A DNA stretch of 29,569 nucleotides from DATFMP01 sp041477795. GTDB lineage: Bacteria > SAR324 > JACQKK01. Below the pieces are notes generated by a model that saw only the letters and a program-made list of their open reading frames with translations, had not been told where the DNA came from and ran no database searches. The stretch's first letter is position 1. Each line of letters opens with the position of its first letter. The DNA lies in NCBI GenBank assembly GCA_041477795.1, contig JBGOUY010000014.1, positions 1 to 29,569 on the forward strand. The letters are read 5' to 3'. This document shows, in pieces, positions 7,790-15,127 of this stretch. The position numbers and the translations under genes were made by a program.

Positions 7790-9130
7790 CTAGCCCTCGT
7801 ACACGTTCTTCAGCTCGCGCTCGGCCTGCGCGATGGACTCCTTGGACGGTGTGCCCTTGGCGACGCGGGCGAACAGGTCGATGATGATGTACTTGGCCTG
7901 CACCTCGGAGGCCTTGCGGCTGAACGGTCCCGGCCAGCCGAAGTTGCGACCGAACTTGGCGTTGAGGCGGAAGGGCTCGACCACTGGATCCTGCTTCCAG
8001 AACGGGTGGTTCTCCCAGTCCGGCGTGGCGCCCAGGCCGTAGCCTTTCTGCACCAGGATGTACTGCTCGTAAGGCGACTTGCTCATCAGGAAGCGCACGA
8101 CATCGGCCGCCGCCTGTTGGTTCTTGGAGTACTTCCCGATGCTGTGGGTGAACGGGATGATCGCGTGATAGCGCCCACTCGGCCCGATCGGGTTGTTGAA
8201 GTGGCCGATCTTGTCCGCCATGCCGGGCGGCGCCTTGTCCGGGTGGTAACGCGCCACGAAGTAGATGCTGGCGCCGTTGAGCGTGGAGGAGATGGTTTCG
8301 GCGAAGAACGCGCGGTTGTTGGAACTGTCGTCCCAGGCCAGCCCGCTCTCGTCACAGGCCGCCGACCAGAATTCCTTGAGGAACTCGCAGGCGAACAACG
8401 TCTCGCGCGAGTTGATGGCCACCTTGCCGTTCTTGTCCACTTCGGCCCCGCCAAAGGACCACAGCAGCGGGTAGGCGAAGGTCGGGGCGTCACCGAAGGT
8501 ATGGCCGAGCGTCTGGCCCACCGGCATGCCGAGCTTCTTCAGCTTCTTGCCCGCGGCCAGATAATCTTCCCAGCTGTCCGGCACTCGCCTCACGCCGGCT
8601 TCCTTGAAGATGTCCTTGCGGTACGCGTTGGCGTTGCCGATGGAATAGTAGGGCACGCCGCGGTACACGCCGTCGACCACCGCCGCTTCCCGTTCCCAGG
8701 CGTAGATCTTGGAGACGCCCAACTCGTCGCAGAGCTTGTTGTGGTCGATCAGCCCGGGCGCATAGAGCTGGGGCTGGTTCCACTGGAACTGGAAGATGTC
8801 CGGCCCCGTGCCGCTCTCTACGGCCGCTGTGGCCCGCGCGGGGAGGTCGTTGGCGTTGATCGTCTCGTACTTGAAGTCGACGCCGAGGGCCTTCTTGATC
8901 TCCTGCGTAAAAGGCCCCTTCATCAGATCGTCTGCGTCCGGGATGAAGTGGCTCCAGGCCAGCATGTGGACGCTGGTGCCCTGGGCGAAGGCCGGCGCCT
9001 TGCCGCCGAAGAAGCCCAGACCCGCGCCGGCCGCCAGGGCCGCCCCGGTCGCACCGGTGGTCTTGATGAACTGGCGGCGCGTGAGGGCCGCCGTGCTCGG
9101 TACCGACTGCCTGCGATCCGGTTTCTTCAT
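7790..9130 (-). CDS. Tat-exported ABC sugar-binding protein (paralogue 1)
   Basis: First gene of the carbohydrate operon: a periplasmic family 1 solute-binding protein of about 446 residues. ATG 9130 is preceded by GAGGGG at close, normal spacing. The frame stays open upstream to 9526, but that stretch is non-homologous and rejected. A twin-arginine signal LTRRQFIKTTG is followed by a hydrophobic Ala/Gly run and GGKAPAFAQ. The mature part has NDLPARATAAVESGTGPD, LYAPGLIDHNKL, YYSIGNANAYRKDIFKEAG and WEDYLAAGKKLKKLGMP. It ends in FGWPGPFSRKASEVQAKYI, matched by the paralogue's YGWPGPNDRKASEAVAKYI. The promoter candidate at 9525-9552 gives a leader of about 390 bases. Confidence 0.9.
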   Translation of the reverse strand: MKKPDRRQSVPSTAALTRRQFIKTTGATGAALAAGAGLGFFGGKAPAFAQGTSVHMLAWSHFIPDADDLMKGPFTQEIKKALGVDFKYETINANDLPARATAAVESGTGPDIFQFQWNQPQLYAPGLIDHNKLCDELGVSKIYAWEREAAVVDGVYRGVPYYSIGNANAYRKDIFKEAGVRRVPDSWEDYLAAGKKLKKLGMPVGQTLGHTFGDAPTFAYPLLWSFGGAEVDKNGKVAINSRETLFACEFLKEFWSAACDESGLAWDDSSNNRAFFAETISSTLNGASIYFVARYHPDKAPPGMADKIGHFNNPIGPSGRYHAIIPFTHSIGKYSKNQQAAADVVRFLMSKSPYEQYILVQKGYGLGATPDWENHPFWKQDPVVEPFRLNAKFGRNFGWPGPFSRKASEVQAKYIIIDLFARVAKGTPSKESIAQAERELKNVYEG

Positions 9131-9518
9131 GGTTCCCCTCTTGGATGATGTGATGCAGCACGGCTCGCGATAGCCTGCCAAGCCATTGGCGCGGATGTCC
9201 GCCCCACCGCCCTCGTGACGGGTTCCCGGGCCGGTCAGACCCCAGCTTCGAAGAATCCAGGCGGGACCCCCTCTGGTTCCACCCCCTCCCGGTCTCATGC
9301 GCGGCCGCGCGCGTGGGTGCCTGAGCCTCCCGCGCGCCTCCGGATGGCCCGTCGGCGTGCTATTCCGGACGGGCACGGCCCCGGCGATCCCGGCATGCCT
9401 CCCAGGCGGGCGCCCCCCTGAGCGCCTCCGGCCCACACCCGGCTGCGGGCCATGTGGACAGCACCGCGCCGCGCGCGGACAAGCGCGCCGAAGCCCGTGG
9501 CGTCTGGGTTCAAAGTGG

Positions 9519-9533
9519 TGGTTCATTAAACCA
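9519..9533. promoter_or_regulatory. Candidate operator of the sugar operon
   Basis: 15-base inverted repeat with arms TGGTT (9519-9523) and AACCA (9529-9533) around CATTA. It covers the -10 hexamer of the minus-strand promoter. GGTTCA occurs again 13 bases away at 9507-9512. A repressor of the sugar-responsive kind (LacI, GntR or IclR families) is plausible, but no regulator gene lies in the window. Confidence 0.5.
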
Positions 9534-9552
9534 GAACCCCCCCTGCTGTCAA
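9525..9552 (-). promoter_or_regulatory. Strong sigma70-type promoter for the carbohydrate operon
   Basis: Minus strand: perfect -35 TTGACA (9552-9547), a 16-base spacer and -10 TTTAAT (9530-9525, 5 of 6). The spacer contains seven consecutive G (9543-9537). Transcription should start near 9518, leaving about 390 leader bases before ATG 9130. Confidence 0.6.
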
Positions 9553-9862
9553 GGCGGATTTCCCCTCAAAGCCCCGCCGGACACGCTTTGCACCGCTGGT
9601 GGCGTGCGGACGCGCAGCCGCTGCCGCTCGGGGCGGGTGGCACGGGGCGCGGGCGCGCCGCAGCGGGCTCTCAGGCACCCTGGCCGCCGCCTTCCCGCGG
9701 CGCGAGCGCGCGGCGACGGCCGCGCGGCCCGTGCGCCCGCGCCTGCCGGCTATACATCCGCGCAGCGGCTTGTTATGGGTGCTCCTGCGGCCCGCGCGCC
9801 ACCGCGCCCCTGCGACCCCGGTGCGGGCCGGGGCCGCGCAACCCGCAGGGAGCGTGATCCGC

Positions 9863-10963
9863 ATGGGCCAGGCACCGCACCACCGCATCGCCGTCTTTCC
9901 GGGCGATGGCATCGGCATCGAGGTCACCGCCGCGGCCCTGCAGGTGTTGCGGGAGGCACAGCGCCGGGTGGGCGGCTTCCGGCTCGACTTCGAGGAGCTG
10001 CCCGCGGGCGCCTTCTGCTACCGCGACACGGGCGAGGCATTGCCCAAAGCCTCCGTCGATGCCGCCGCGCAGGCGGACGCGATCCTGCTCGGCGCCTGCG
10101 GCTGGCCGGAGATCCGCTACCCGGACGGCACGGAGATCCGCCCGCAGGTGGAGCTGCGCTTCATCTTCGACCTCTACGCCGGCGTGCGCCCGATCCGCTT
10201 CTTCCCCGGCACGCCGCAGGTGCTGGCCCGCACGGGCGGGCGGCCCATCGACTTCGTCCTTATCCGCGAGTCCACCGAGGGCCTGTTCGCCTCCAAGGGC
10301 ACCATCCGCAATCGGGAGGTCGCCGCGGAGACGATGGTCATCACGCGCCGCACCACCGAGCGCCTGATGCGCTTCGGCTTCCGCCTCGCCCGCGCCCGCA
10401 AGGCCAAGGGTCACGCCGGGCGCCTGACCTGCGTGGACAAGGCCAACATCTTTGCCGCCATGGCCTTCTTCCGCAGCATCTACGACGAGGTGGGGCTGCA
10501 ATTCGGCGACGTGGAGAAGGACTATTGCTACGTGGACGCCATGGCCCTGAACCTGGTGCGCAAGCCCTGGGCCTACGACGTGATGGTGATGGAGAACATG
10601 TTCGGCGACATCCTCTCGGACCTGGGCGCGGGGCTGATTGGAGGGATGGGCATGGCCCCTTCCGGGGACATCGGCGACGAGCACGCCGTGTTCCAGCCCT
10701 CCCACGGCACCGCGCCGGACATCGCGGGCAAGGGCCTGGCAAATCCGGTGGCGATGGTGCTCTCCGCCGCCATGCTGTGCGACTACCTGGCCGAGAAGCG
10801 GCACCAGCCCGCGCTGGAACGCGCCGCGCGCCTGATCGAGGGCGGTGTGCAGGCGTACCTGGCTTCCGGGCAGGAGCTGCCGGGCGACCTGGGCGGCGCG
10901 GCTCCCACCGGCGCCGTCACCGCGGGCATCCTGGCCGCCATGGAGCAAACCGCGCGGCCCTGA
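9863..10963 (+). CDS. Isocitrate/isopropylmalate dehydrogenase family protein
   Basis: NAD(P)-dependent decarboxylating dehydrogenase of 2-hydroxy acids (LeuB, Icd and tartrate-dehydrogenase superfamily), 366 residues. Motifs: IAVFPGDGIGIEVT, LLGACGWPEIRYPDG, RESTEGLFAS, the catalytic Lys193 in VDKANIF, the metal-binding Asp cluster YVDAMALNLV and ENMFGDILSDLGAGLIGG, and the cofactor loop QPSHGTAPDIAGKGLANP. Residue 142 is Phe where LeuB/Icd enzymes carry the catalytic Tyr (TEGLY or TGGIY), so the gene is not assigned to leuB. ATG 9863 has AGGGAG ten bases upstream; GTG 9854 is too close to that site. SurE follows after 89 bases in the same direction. True substrate unknown; a catabolic malate/tartrate-like acid is possible. 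Confidence 0.87.
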   Translation: MGQAPHHRIAVFPGDGIGIEVTAAALQVLREAQRRVGGFRLDFEELPAGAFCYRDTGEALPKASVDAAAQADAILLGACGWPEIRYPDGTEIRPQVELRFIFDLYAGVRPIRFFPGTPQVLARTGGRPIDFVLIRESTEGLFASKGTIRNREVAAETMVITRRTTERLMRFGFRLARARKAKGHAGRLTCVDKANIFAAMAFFRSIYDEVGLQFGDVEKDYCYVDAMALNLVRKPWAYDVMVMENMFGDILSDLGAGLIGGMGMAPSGDIGDEHAVFQPSHGTAPDIAGKGLANPVAMVLSAAMLCDYLAEKRHQPALERAARLIEGGVQAYLASGQELPGDLGGAAPTGAVTAGILAAMEQTARP

Positions 10964-11052
10964 GCCCGGCGACCGGCTCGCAGCGGCCGCCCGCACCTCC
11001 GGCACCTCCTGCACCCACGCCGTTCACCTTGCGCCGCACCGCCGCGTCCGCC

Positions 11053-11844
11053 ATGCCGCACCTGCTGATTGTCAACGACGACGGGATCGCCTCGCCCATG
11101 CTGCCGGCCATGGTGGAACGGCTGCGCGGGCTGGGCGCGGTTTCCATCGTCGTGCCGGCCGACGAGCAGAGCTGGAAAGGCAAGGCCATGACGCGCTACG
11201 GGCGCGTCGAGGCGCGGCCCAGCGACGCTTTCGGCGTGCCCGCCTTCGCGGTGACCGGGACGCCCTCGGACTGCGTGAACCTGGCGGTGCACCATCTGCT
11301 GCCCACGCGCCCGGACTGGATCATCTCCGGCGTCAACATCGGCTCCAACGCCGGCGTGGCCTTCGTGATCAATTCCGGCACCGTCGGCGCGGCGCTGGAA
11401 GGACTGCTGCAGGGCGTGCCCTCCGTCGCCTTCAGCACCTACCTGGCGCCGGAATACTTCCGCGAATGGCACGAGCAGCGCCGGCTCACGCACCCGATCG
11501 CGCAGGACATCGTGCGCAGCACGGCCGGGCGCATGGCGACCCTGATGACCGCCTTGCTGGCGCGGGGCGATCCCTGCCCCGGCGCCGTGCTGAACGTGAA
11601 CTTCCCCGGCCTCGTCGACGCCGCCACCCCCGTGCGCTGGGTGCCCTTGCAGGACAACCGCTACGGCTCGGTGTTCCGGCGCGATGGCGACGGCTTCGTG
11701 CACGGCGCGCACGTGGGCCTCAGCGGCGACGAGACGCGCCTCACCGATCGCGCGGTGATGCTGCGCGGGGAAATCAGCGTGACGCCCATCGCCGTCTCCG
11801 GGCTGAGCTTGCCGCCGCCGCCCGAGGCCCGCCGCCCCTTCTGA
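11053..11844 (+). CDS. surE: 5'/3'-nucleotidase SurE
   Basis: Cytoplasmic metal-dependent phosphatase of nucleoside monophosphates linked to stationary-phase survival. 263 residues, the usual length. Motifs: LLIVNDDGI with metal ligands Asp9 and Asp10, Ser40 in DEQSWKGKAM, VTGTPSDCVNLA, and SGVNIGSNAG with Asn95. TVGAALEGLLQGVPSVAFS matches the family's core. The loop after Ser40 reads WKGKAM rather than the common SGxS form, a divergent but plausible variant. ATG 11053 begins directly at the family N-terminus. Just after the stop lie a duplicated CTGACGCCGCCC and a hairpin at 11861-11879. It probably shares an operon with the dehydrogenase upstream. Confidence 0.92.
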   Translation: MPHLLIVNDDGIASPMLPAMVERLRGLGAVSIVVPADEQSWKGKAMTRYGRVEARPSDAFGVPAFAVTGTPSDCVNLAVHHLLPTRPDWIISGVNIGSNAGVAFVINSGTVGAALEGLLQGVPSVAFSTYLAPEYFREWHEQRRLTHPIAQDIVRSTAGRMATLMTALLARGDPCPGAVLNVNFPGLVDAATPVRWVPLQDNRYGSVFRRDGDGFVHGAHVGLSGDETRLTDRAVMLRGEISVTPIAVSGLSLPPPPEARRPF

Positions 11845-11860
11845 CGCCGCCCCTGCTGAC

Positions 11861-11879
11861 GCCGCCCATTGGGGGCGGC
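11861..11879 (+). terminator. Hairpin after surE
   Basis: GCCGCCC (11861-11867), loop ATTGG, GGGCGGC (11873-11879), starting 17 bases after the surE stop. No T-run follows, so it may be a partial terminator or an RNA end-protecting stem. Confidence 0.4.
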
Positions 11880-12050
11880 GGCGGCCGCCGCGGGGCCAGG
11901 CCCCGGGACCCTGCGCAGGGCGGCCCGCGGCCGCTGCCAAGCCGCGCCGCAGGCGCTCTGGCGGCGGGTATGCGGCCCGCGCGCGGCGGCACTGTCCCTG
12001 CATGGATTCCTCCATCCACCGACGGCAGCACCCGCCTGCGCAGGGTGGGT

Positions 12051-12072
12051 CGCTCCCCGCGTTCGGGGAGCG
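12051..12072 (+). repeat. Hairpin in leader of the linker-protein gene
   Basis: Perfect 8-base stem CGCTCCCC (12051-12058) and GGGGAGCG (12065-12072) with loop GCGTTC, 28 bases before ATG 12101. It could be a terminator for upstream transcription or a leader structure. No T-tract follows. Confidence 0.4.
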
Positions 12073-12100
12073 CCGCCGCCGACCCGGTCCCGAGGGCCCC

Positions 12101-12946
12101 ATGAAGCTCAAGGTGACGGACTGGAAGCACGCCTGGTTCGAAAGCCATATTTCGGATCGCTTTTTCCAGGAGATGTCCAAGCTGGATCACGGTCCCGTCC
12201 AGGGGTTGGAGACCTCCGCCCAGTGGATGGAGCAGATCATGATCGAGGTCGGGCTGCTGGCCCAGGCCATGATCCGGCTGGAGCAGTCCGGCGCCCCCGA
12301 GCCACAGATCCGGCAGGCCTACGACAAGTCCATGCGCCTGGCCGCGCTGGCGATGCAGCTCATCACCGCCCTCGATGGTGCGGAGCGCCAGCAGTTTCGC
12401 TCGGCGGCCATTGTGCGGAGCGAGCACGGCGCCGCCGCGCCGCCGCGCAGCGCCACGCCGGCGCAGACGCCGCCGCTTCTGCCAGCCCAGCCGGCCCAGC
12501 CTCTGCAGCTCGCCGCTCCCGCGCCAGCCCCCGCTGCCCCGGCGGCGGCTCCGGGCAACCCGGCTCAGGGCGGGCACCCGGTGAGTCAGCCCGCCGCCAT
12601 CGCCGCGCTCACCCGCGGCGCCCAGGGCGTGCGTCCGCCGCCGCCTGCGCCGCGCCCTGAGCGCAAGGCCGCCGCATCTGGCGCTCCCGCCGGCACGGAG
12701 GGCGCGGTCTTCGCCCCTGCCACCCCGGGCAATGGGGATGCGCCCGTGTTCAGCTCCCTGCTGCAGGTTTCCGGCCGCAACGTGGCGCGCTCGGAGAGCC
12801 ACCTGCACCAGACGATCCTTTCCCTCTCCGAGCAGGGACTTTCCCGCGCCGAGATCGAGATGGTCACCGGCGAGCCGCGCCACATCATCGAGGCCGTGCT
12901 GAATCACCACCGCACGCAGCAGCAGGCCGGCAGCTCCCCCTCCTGA
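12101..12946 (+). CDS. Unrecognised protein: helical N-domain, Pro/Ala linker, HTH-like C-terminus
   Basis: I do not recognise this 281-residue protein. Residues ~1-100 (MKLKVTDWKHAWFESHISDR to MQLITALDGAE) look all-helical and charged. Residues ~110-220 are a low-complexity Ala/Pro/Gln linker. The C-terminal ~50 residues (LHQTILSLSEQGLSRAEIEM, then VTGEPRHIIEAVLNHH) have the spacing of a helix-turn-helix, reminiscent of small putative HTH domains such as DUF2802. No signal peptide or membrane segment. The start is chosen at ATG 12101 because coherent protein-like composition begins there; no strong ribosome site is seen. A tether or adaptor, perhaps DNA- or membrane-complex-associated, is conceivable but unproven. 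A real gene is supported by strongly biased codon use and intact domains at both ends. Confidence 0.72.
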   Translation: MKLKVTDWKHAWFESHISDRFFQEMSKLDHGPVQGLETSAQWMEQIMIEVGLLAQAMIRLEQSGAPEPQIRQAYDKSMRLAALAMQLITALDGAERQQFRSAAIVRSEHGAAAPPRSATPAQTPPLLPAQPAQPLQLAAPAPAPAAPAAAPGNPAQGGHPVSQPAAIAALTRGAQGVRPPPPAPRPERKAAASGAPAGTEGAVFAPATPGNGDAPVFSSLLQVSGRNVARSESHLHQTILSLSEQGLSRAEIEMVTGEPRHIIEAVLNHHRTQQQAGSSPS

Positions 12947-13043
12947 GCGCGCCGCACCCGCCCGTTCGACCCCCCCGCTCCGCCGCACCCGCGCGCCGCG
13001 CCTGGCTTGATGGCCCGGCGGAGGGCCGGCCTTGCCACCCCGG

Positions 13044-13072
13044 TTGAATCCGCCGGCCGGACCGGCTTTAAT
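13044..13072 (+). promoter_or_regulatory. Candidate promoter for the enoyl-CoA hydratase-like gene
   Basis: TTGAAT (13044-13049), a 17-base spacer and TTTAAT (13067-13072, 5 of 6). The predicted start is near 13079, about 68 bases before GTG 13147. This is the only AT-rich patch in the 200-base gap. Confidence 0.55.
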
Positions 13073-13146
13073 GGCGCACGCGGCCGGCACGGGCACCCGC
13101 ACCCAGCGCGGGGGCCCGCCGCTGCGCATCGACGAGGAGAGCGGCC

Positions 13147-13935
13147 GTGGCCTTTCAGACGATCCAGTTGAGCCGGGAGGGGGCAGTGGCGGTGCTGCGC
13201 TTCCACCGGCCGGAGAGCTACAACGCCATCAATCACGTCATGGCCCCCGAGCTGTTGGAGGCGGCCATCGAGGTGCAGGAGGATCCCGCCGTGCGAGCGC
13301 TCGTGCTGACGGGCGAGGGCGCGGCGTTTCATGCGGGCGGGGACGTGAAGGAATTCGTGGGCCAGGGCGAGGCGGTCGGCACCTACATCGACCGCATGGT
13401 GATCCCCTTCCACGCCTTCATCTCCCACCTCGTGCGCATGCCCAAGCCGGTCGTGGCGGCGGTGAACGGGGTGGCGGCGGGGGCCGGCTTCAGCATCGCG
13501 ATGGCCTGCGACGTGGTGCTGGCCCGGGCCGACGCGGTGTTCACGGTGGCCTACTCGCGCATCGGGGCCTCGCCGGACGGCTCGCTGACCTTCTTCCTCG
13601 TGCGCCACCTGGGCCTGCGCCGGGCCATGGAGCTGTACCTGTCCAACCGCGTGCTCTCGGCCCAGGAGGCGCTGGAGTGGGGCCTGGTCACCCAGGTGCT
13701 GCCCGTGGAGGGCTTCCTGCCCGCCGCGCTGGAACAGGCCCGCACGCTGGCCGCCGGCCCCACGGCGGCCTATGGGCTCGCCAAGCAGCTCTTCTACCAC
13801 AGCCTCAACCAGACCCTGGAAACCCAGCTCGAGCTGGAAGCGCGCGGCATCATCGCGGCCTCCAAGACGCAGGACTTCCGCGAGGGCACGCGCGCCTTCG
13901 TGGAAAAGCGCAAGGCGGCCTACCAGGGGCGCTAG
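13147..13935 (+). CDS. Enoyl-CoA hydratase/isomerase family protein, PaaG-like
   Basis: Crotonase-superfamily enzyme acting on acyl-CoA thioesters, 262 residues. Motifs: FHRPESYNAIN, the oxyanion-hole stretch FHAGGDVKEF, AAVNGVAAGAGFSIAMACD, and RIGASPDGSLTFFL with Asp144. LSNRVLSAQEALEWGLVTQV follows. SPDG with a single Asp is the form seen in PaaG-type isomerases (1,2-epoxyphenylacetyl-CoA isomerase), rather than the two-Glu arrangement of classical hydratases. No other paa genes are visible, so a role in phenylacetate breakdown is not shown. GTG 13147 with GGAG upstream is the start. It has its own promoter candidate, and its 3' end converges on nadK. Confidence 0.88.
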   Translation: MAFQTIQLSREGAVAVLRFHRPESYNAINHVMAPELLEAAIEVQEDPAVRALVLTGEGAAFHAGGDVKEFVGQGEAVGTYIDRMVIPFHAFISHLVRMPKPVVAAVNGVAAGAGFSIAMACDVVLARADAVFTVAYSRIGASPDGSLTFFLVRHLGLRRAMELYLSNRVLSAQEALEWGLVTQVLPVEGFLPAALEQARTLAAGPTAAYGLAKQLFYHSLNQTLETQLELEARGIIAASKTQDFREGTRAFVEKRKAAYQGR

Positions 13936-13944
13936 CCGGGCGGC

Positions 13945-13975
13945 GCGCCGCTCCGCAGCGCCGCTCCGCAGCGCC
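13945..13975. repeat. 13-bp tandem repeat, 2.4 copies
   Basis: GCGCCGCTCCGCA occurs at 13945-13957 and 13958-13970, followed by a partial GCGCC to 13975. It lies in the convergent gap between the enoyl-CoA hydratase gene and nadK. Noncoding; probably a replication-slippage product. Confidence 0.7.
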
Positions 13976-14137
13976 ATCCCGCAGGCCGGGAGCCTGGCGG
14001 CCGGCAAGCCCCAGCCCAGCGGGGACGACGCGGGCCGCTCCCGGCAGCCCGCGCCGCCCTGGCAGGCCACGGCGCGTGGTGCCCCTGCGGACACCCCGCG
14101 CAGGCCGGGCGCGCACGCGCTCGCCGAGCCGATGTGC

Positions 14138-14926
14138 CTAGTTCCAGCTCAGGCGCGAGGACAGGTTGTGGAAGAAGTAGTTCTTGTCGAAGAAAATCAG
14201 CCGGGCGCGCCGCGGGGCCAGGGAGAGGTTCACTTCCGCCCGCACCGGAATGCCGGCCTTCTCGTTGCCGTCCACGTAGAGCGTGACCGTCTGGTCCGGC
14301 AGCAGATCGGGCAGATAGAGGCGGATGCGCGAGCTGGCGGGCAGGATCAGCGGGCGCGAGGTGAAGTTGTACTCGTTGATGCCGTCCAGCACGAAGCACT
14401 CCGCGTCCGGCATCACGATGGGGCTGCCGGTGGAGAGCAGATAGCCCGTGCTGCCCGTGGGCGTGCCCACGATCAGCCCGTCGCCGCGGATGGTGCGGAT
14501 CTTCGCGCCGTCCACGGAGACTTCCATGTTGATCATGCGCCAGTTGGAGCGCAGCACCACCTCGTTGACCACGTTGGCCACGCCGCCCGGGTATTCGCAG
14601 CGCAGCAGGATGCGTTCGCTGACGATGTAGTCGTCGCGCAGCAGGCGCTGCACCAGCGTCTCCAGCTCCGTGCGGTCGCCGGCGGTGAGGAAGCCCACCG
14701 TGCCGAAGTTGATGGCGAGCACGGGGCAATCCAGCTCCAGGTCCAGCGCCTTGAGCACCGTGCCGTCCCCGCCCATGGCGATGATCAGGTCCAGCCGCTT
14801 GGGCATGGACTCGTTGAGCAGGTGGATCGTGCCGCCCGCCCCGTTGAAGGCCCGGGTGAGGAAGTCCAGCGGAAAGCTCTGGTGCGGATCGCGCAGCAGC
14901 ACGCCCACCGCCTTGAATCGCGCCAT
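14138..14926 (-). CDS. nadK: NAD kinase
   Basis: Phosphorylates NAD to NADP in the cytoplasm. The 262 residues contain the full family signature: AMGGDGTVLKA (GGDG, residues 52-55), AINFGTVGFLTAGD (Asn73), VNEVVLRS (Asn121-Glu122), and GDGLIVGTPTGSTGYLLS (Asp149 and the TPTGSTGY loop). The C-terminal beta part (SRPLILPASSRIRL) is normal. ATG 14926 gives MARFKAVGVLL, the expected N-terminal strand. In-frame codons further upstream add a Gly/Arg-rich extension and are rejected. The ribosome site is weak. It is convergent with the PaaG-like gene and has a 201-base gap to the upstream membrane-protein gene on the same strand. Confidence 0.94.
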   Translation of the reverse strand: MARFKAVGVLLRDPHQSFPLDFLTRAFNGAGGTIHLLNESMPKRLDLIIAMGGDGTVLKALDLELDCPVLAINFGTVGFLTAGDRTELETLVQRLLRDDYIVSERILLRCEYPGGVANVVNEVVLRSNWRMINMEVSVDGAKIRTIRGDGLIVGTPTGSTGYLLSTGSPIVMPDAECFVLDGINEYNFTSRPLILPASSRIRLYLPDLLPDQTVTLYVDGNEKAGIPVRAEVNLSLAPRRARLIFFDKNYFFHNLSSRLSWN

Positions 14927-15127
14927 GCTCGTCTTGCCTGCTCGGGGAAGCCGGCGGCCGCCGCCGCCTTGCCGCGGCACCCGCCTCGGGCGGTGCCGGA
15001 TCGCCTGCCATGCCTAACGGATTTTCGCGGAAGATGCCATGACCCCGCGGGCGGCCGGTCGCCGCGGCGACGGCTGCGACCCCCCGCGCCGCGCGAGCGT
15101 TCGGCCGGGGCCGCTGCGCGGACCCGG

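Larger units (their letters stand above)
9131..9862. other. Divergent intergenic region (732 bp) between sugar operon and dehydrogenase
   Basis: The region separates divergent genes. It holds the sugar-operon promoter/operator (9519-9552), in a short AT-richer island within otherwise extremely GC-rich sequence. I see no supported gene: open frames here lack ribosome sites and protein-like composition. On the plus strand TATACA at 9751-9756 is a possible weak -10 for the dehydrogenase, but no matching -35 is visible. Confidence 0.55.

Noticed and set aside
9131..9526. 132-residue N-terminal extension of the first binding protein
   Set aside because: The Tat signal with a ribosome site at ATG 9130 is the real start; the extension is Arg/Gly/Pro noise and lies in the leader.
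9454..11052. Apparent long N-terminal extension of SurE
   Set aside because: It overlaps the dehydrogenase in another frame; SurE has its complete family N-terminus at 11053.
13936..14137. Possible terminators between the PaaG-like gene and nadK
   Set aside because: Only a 13-bp tandem repeat and scattered GC stems; no stem with a T-tract.
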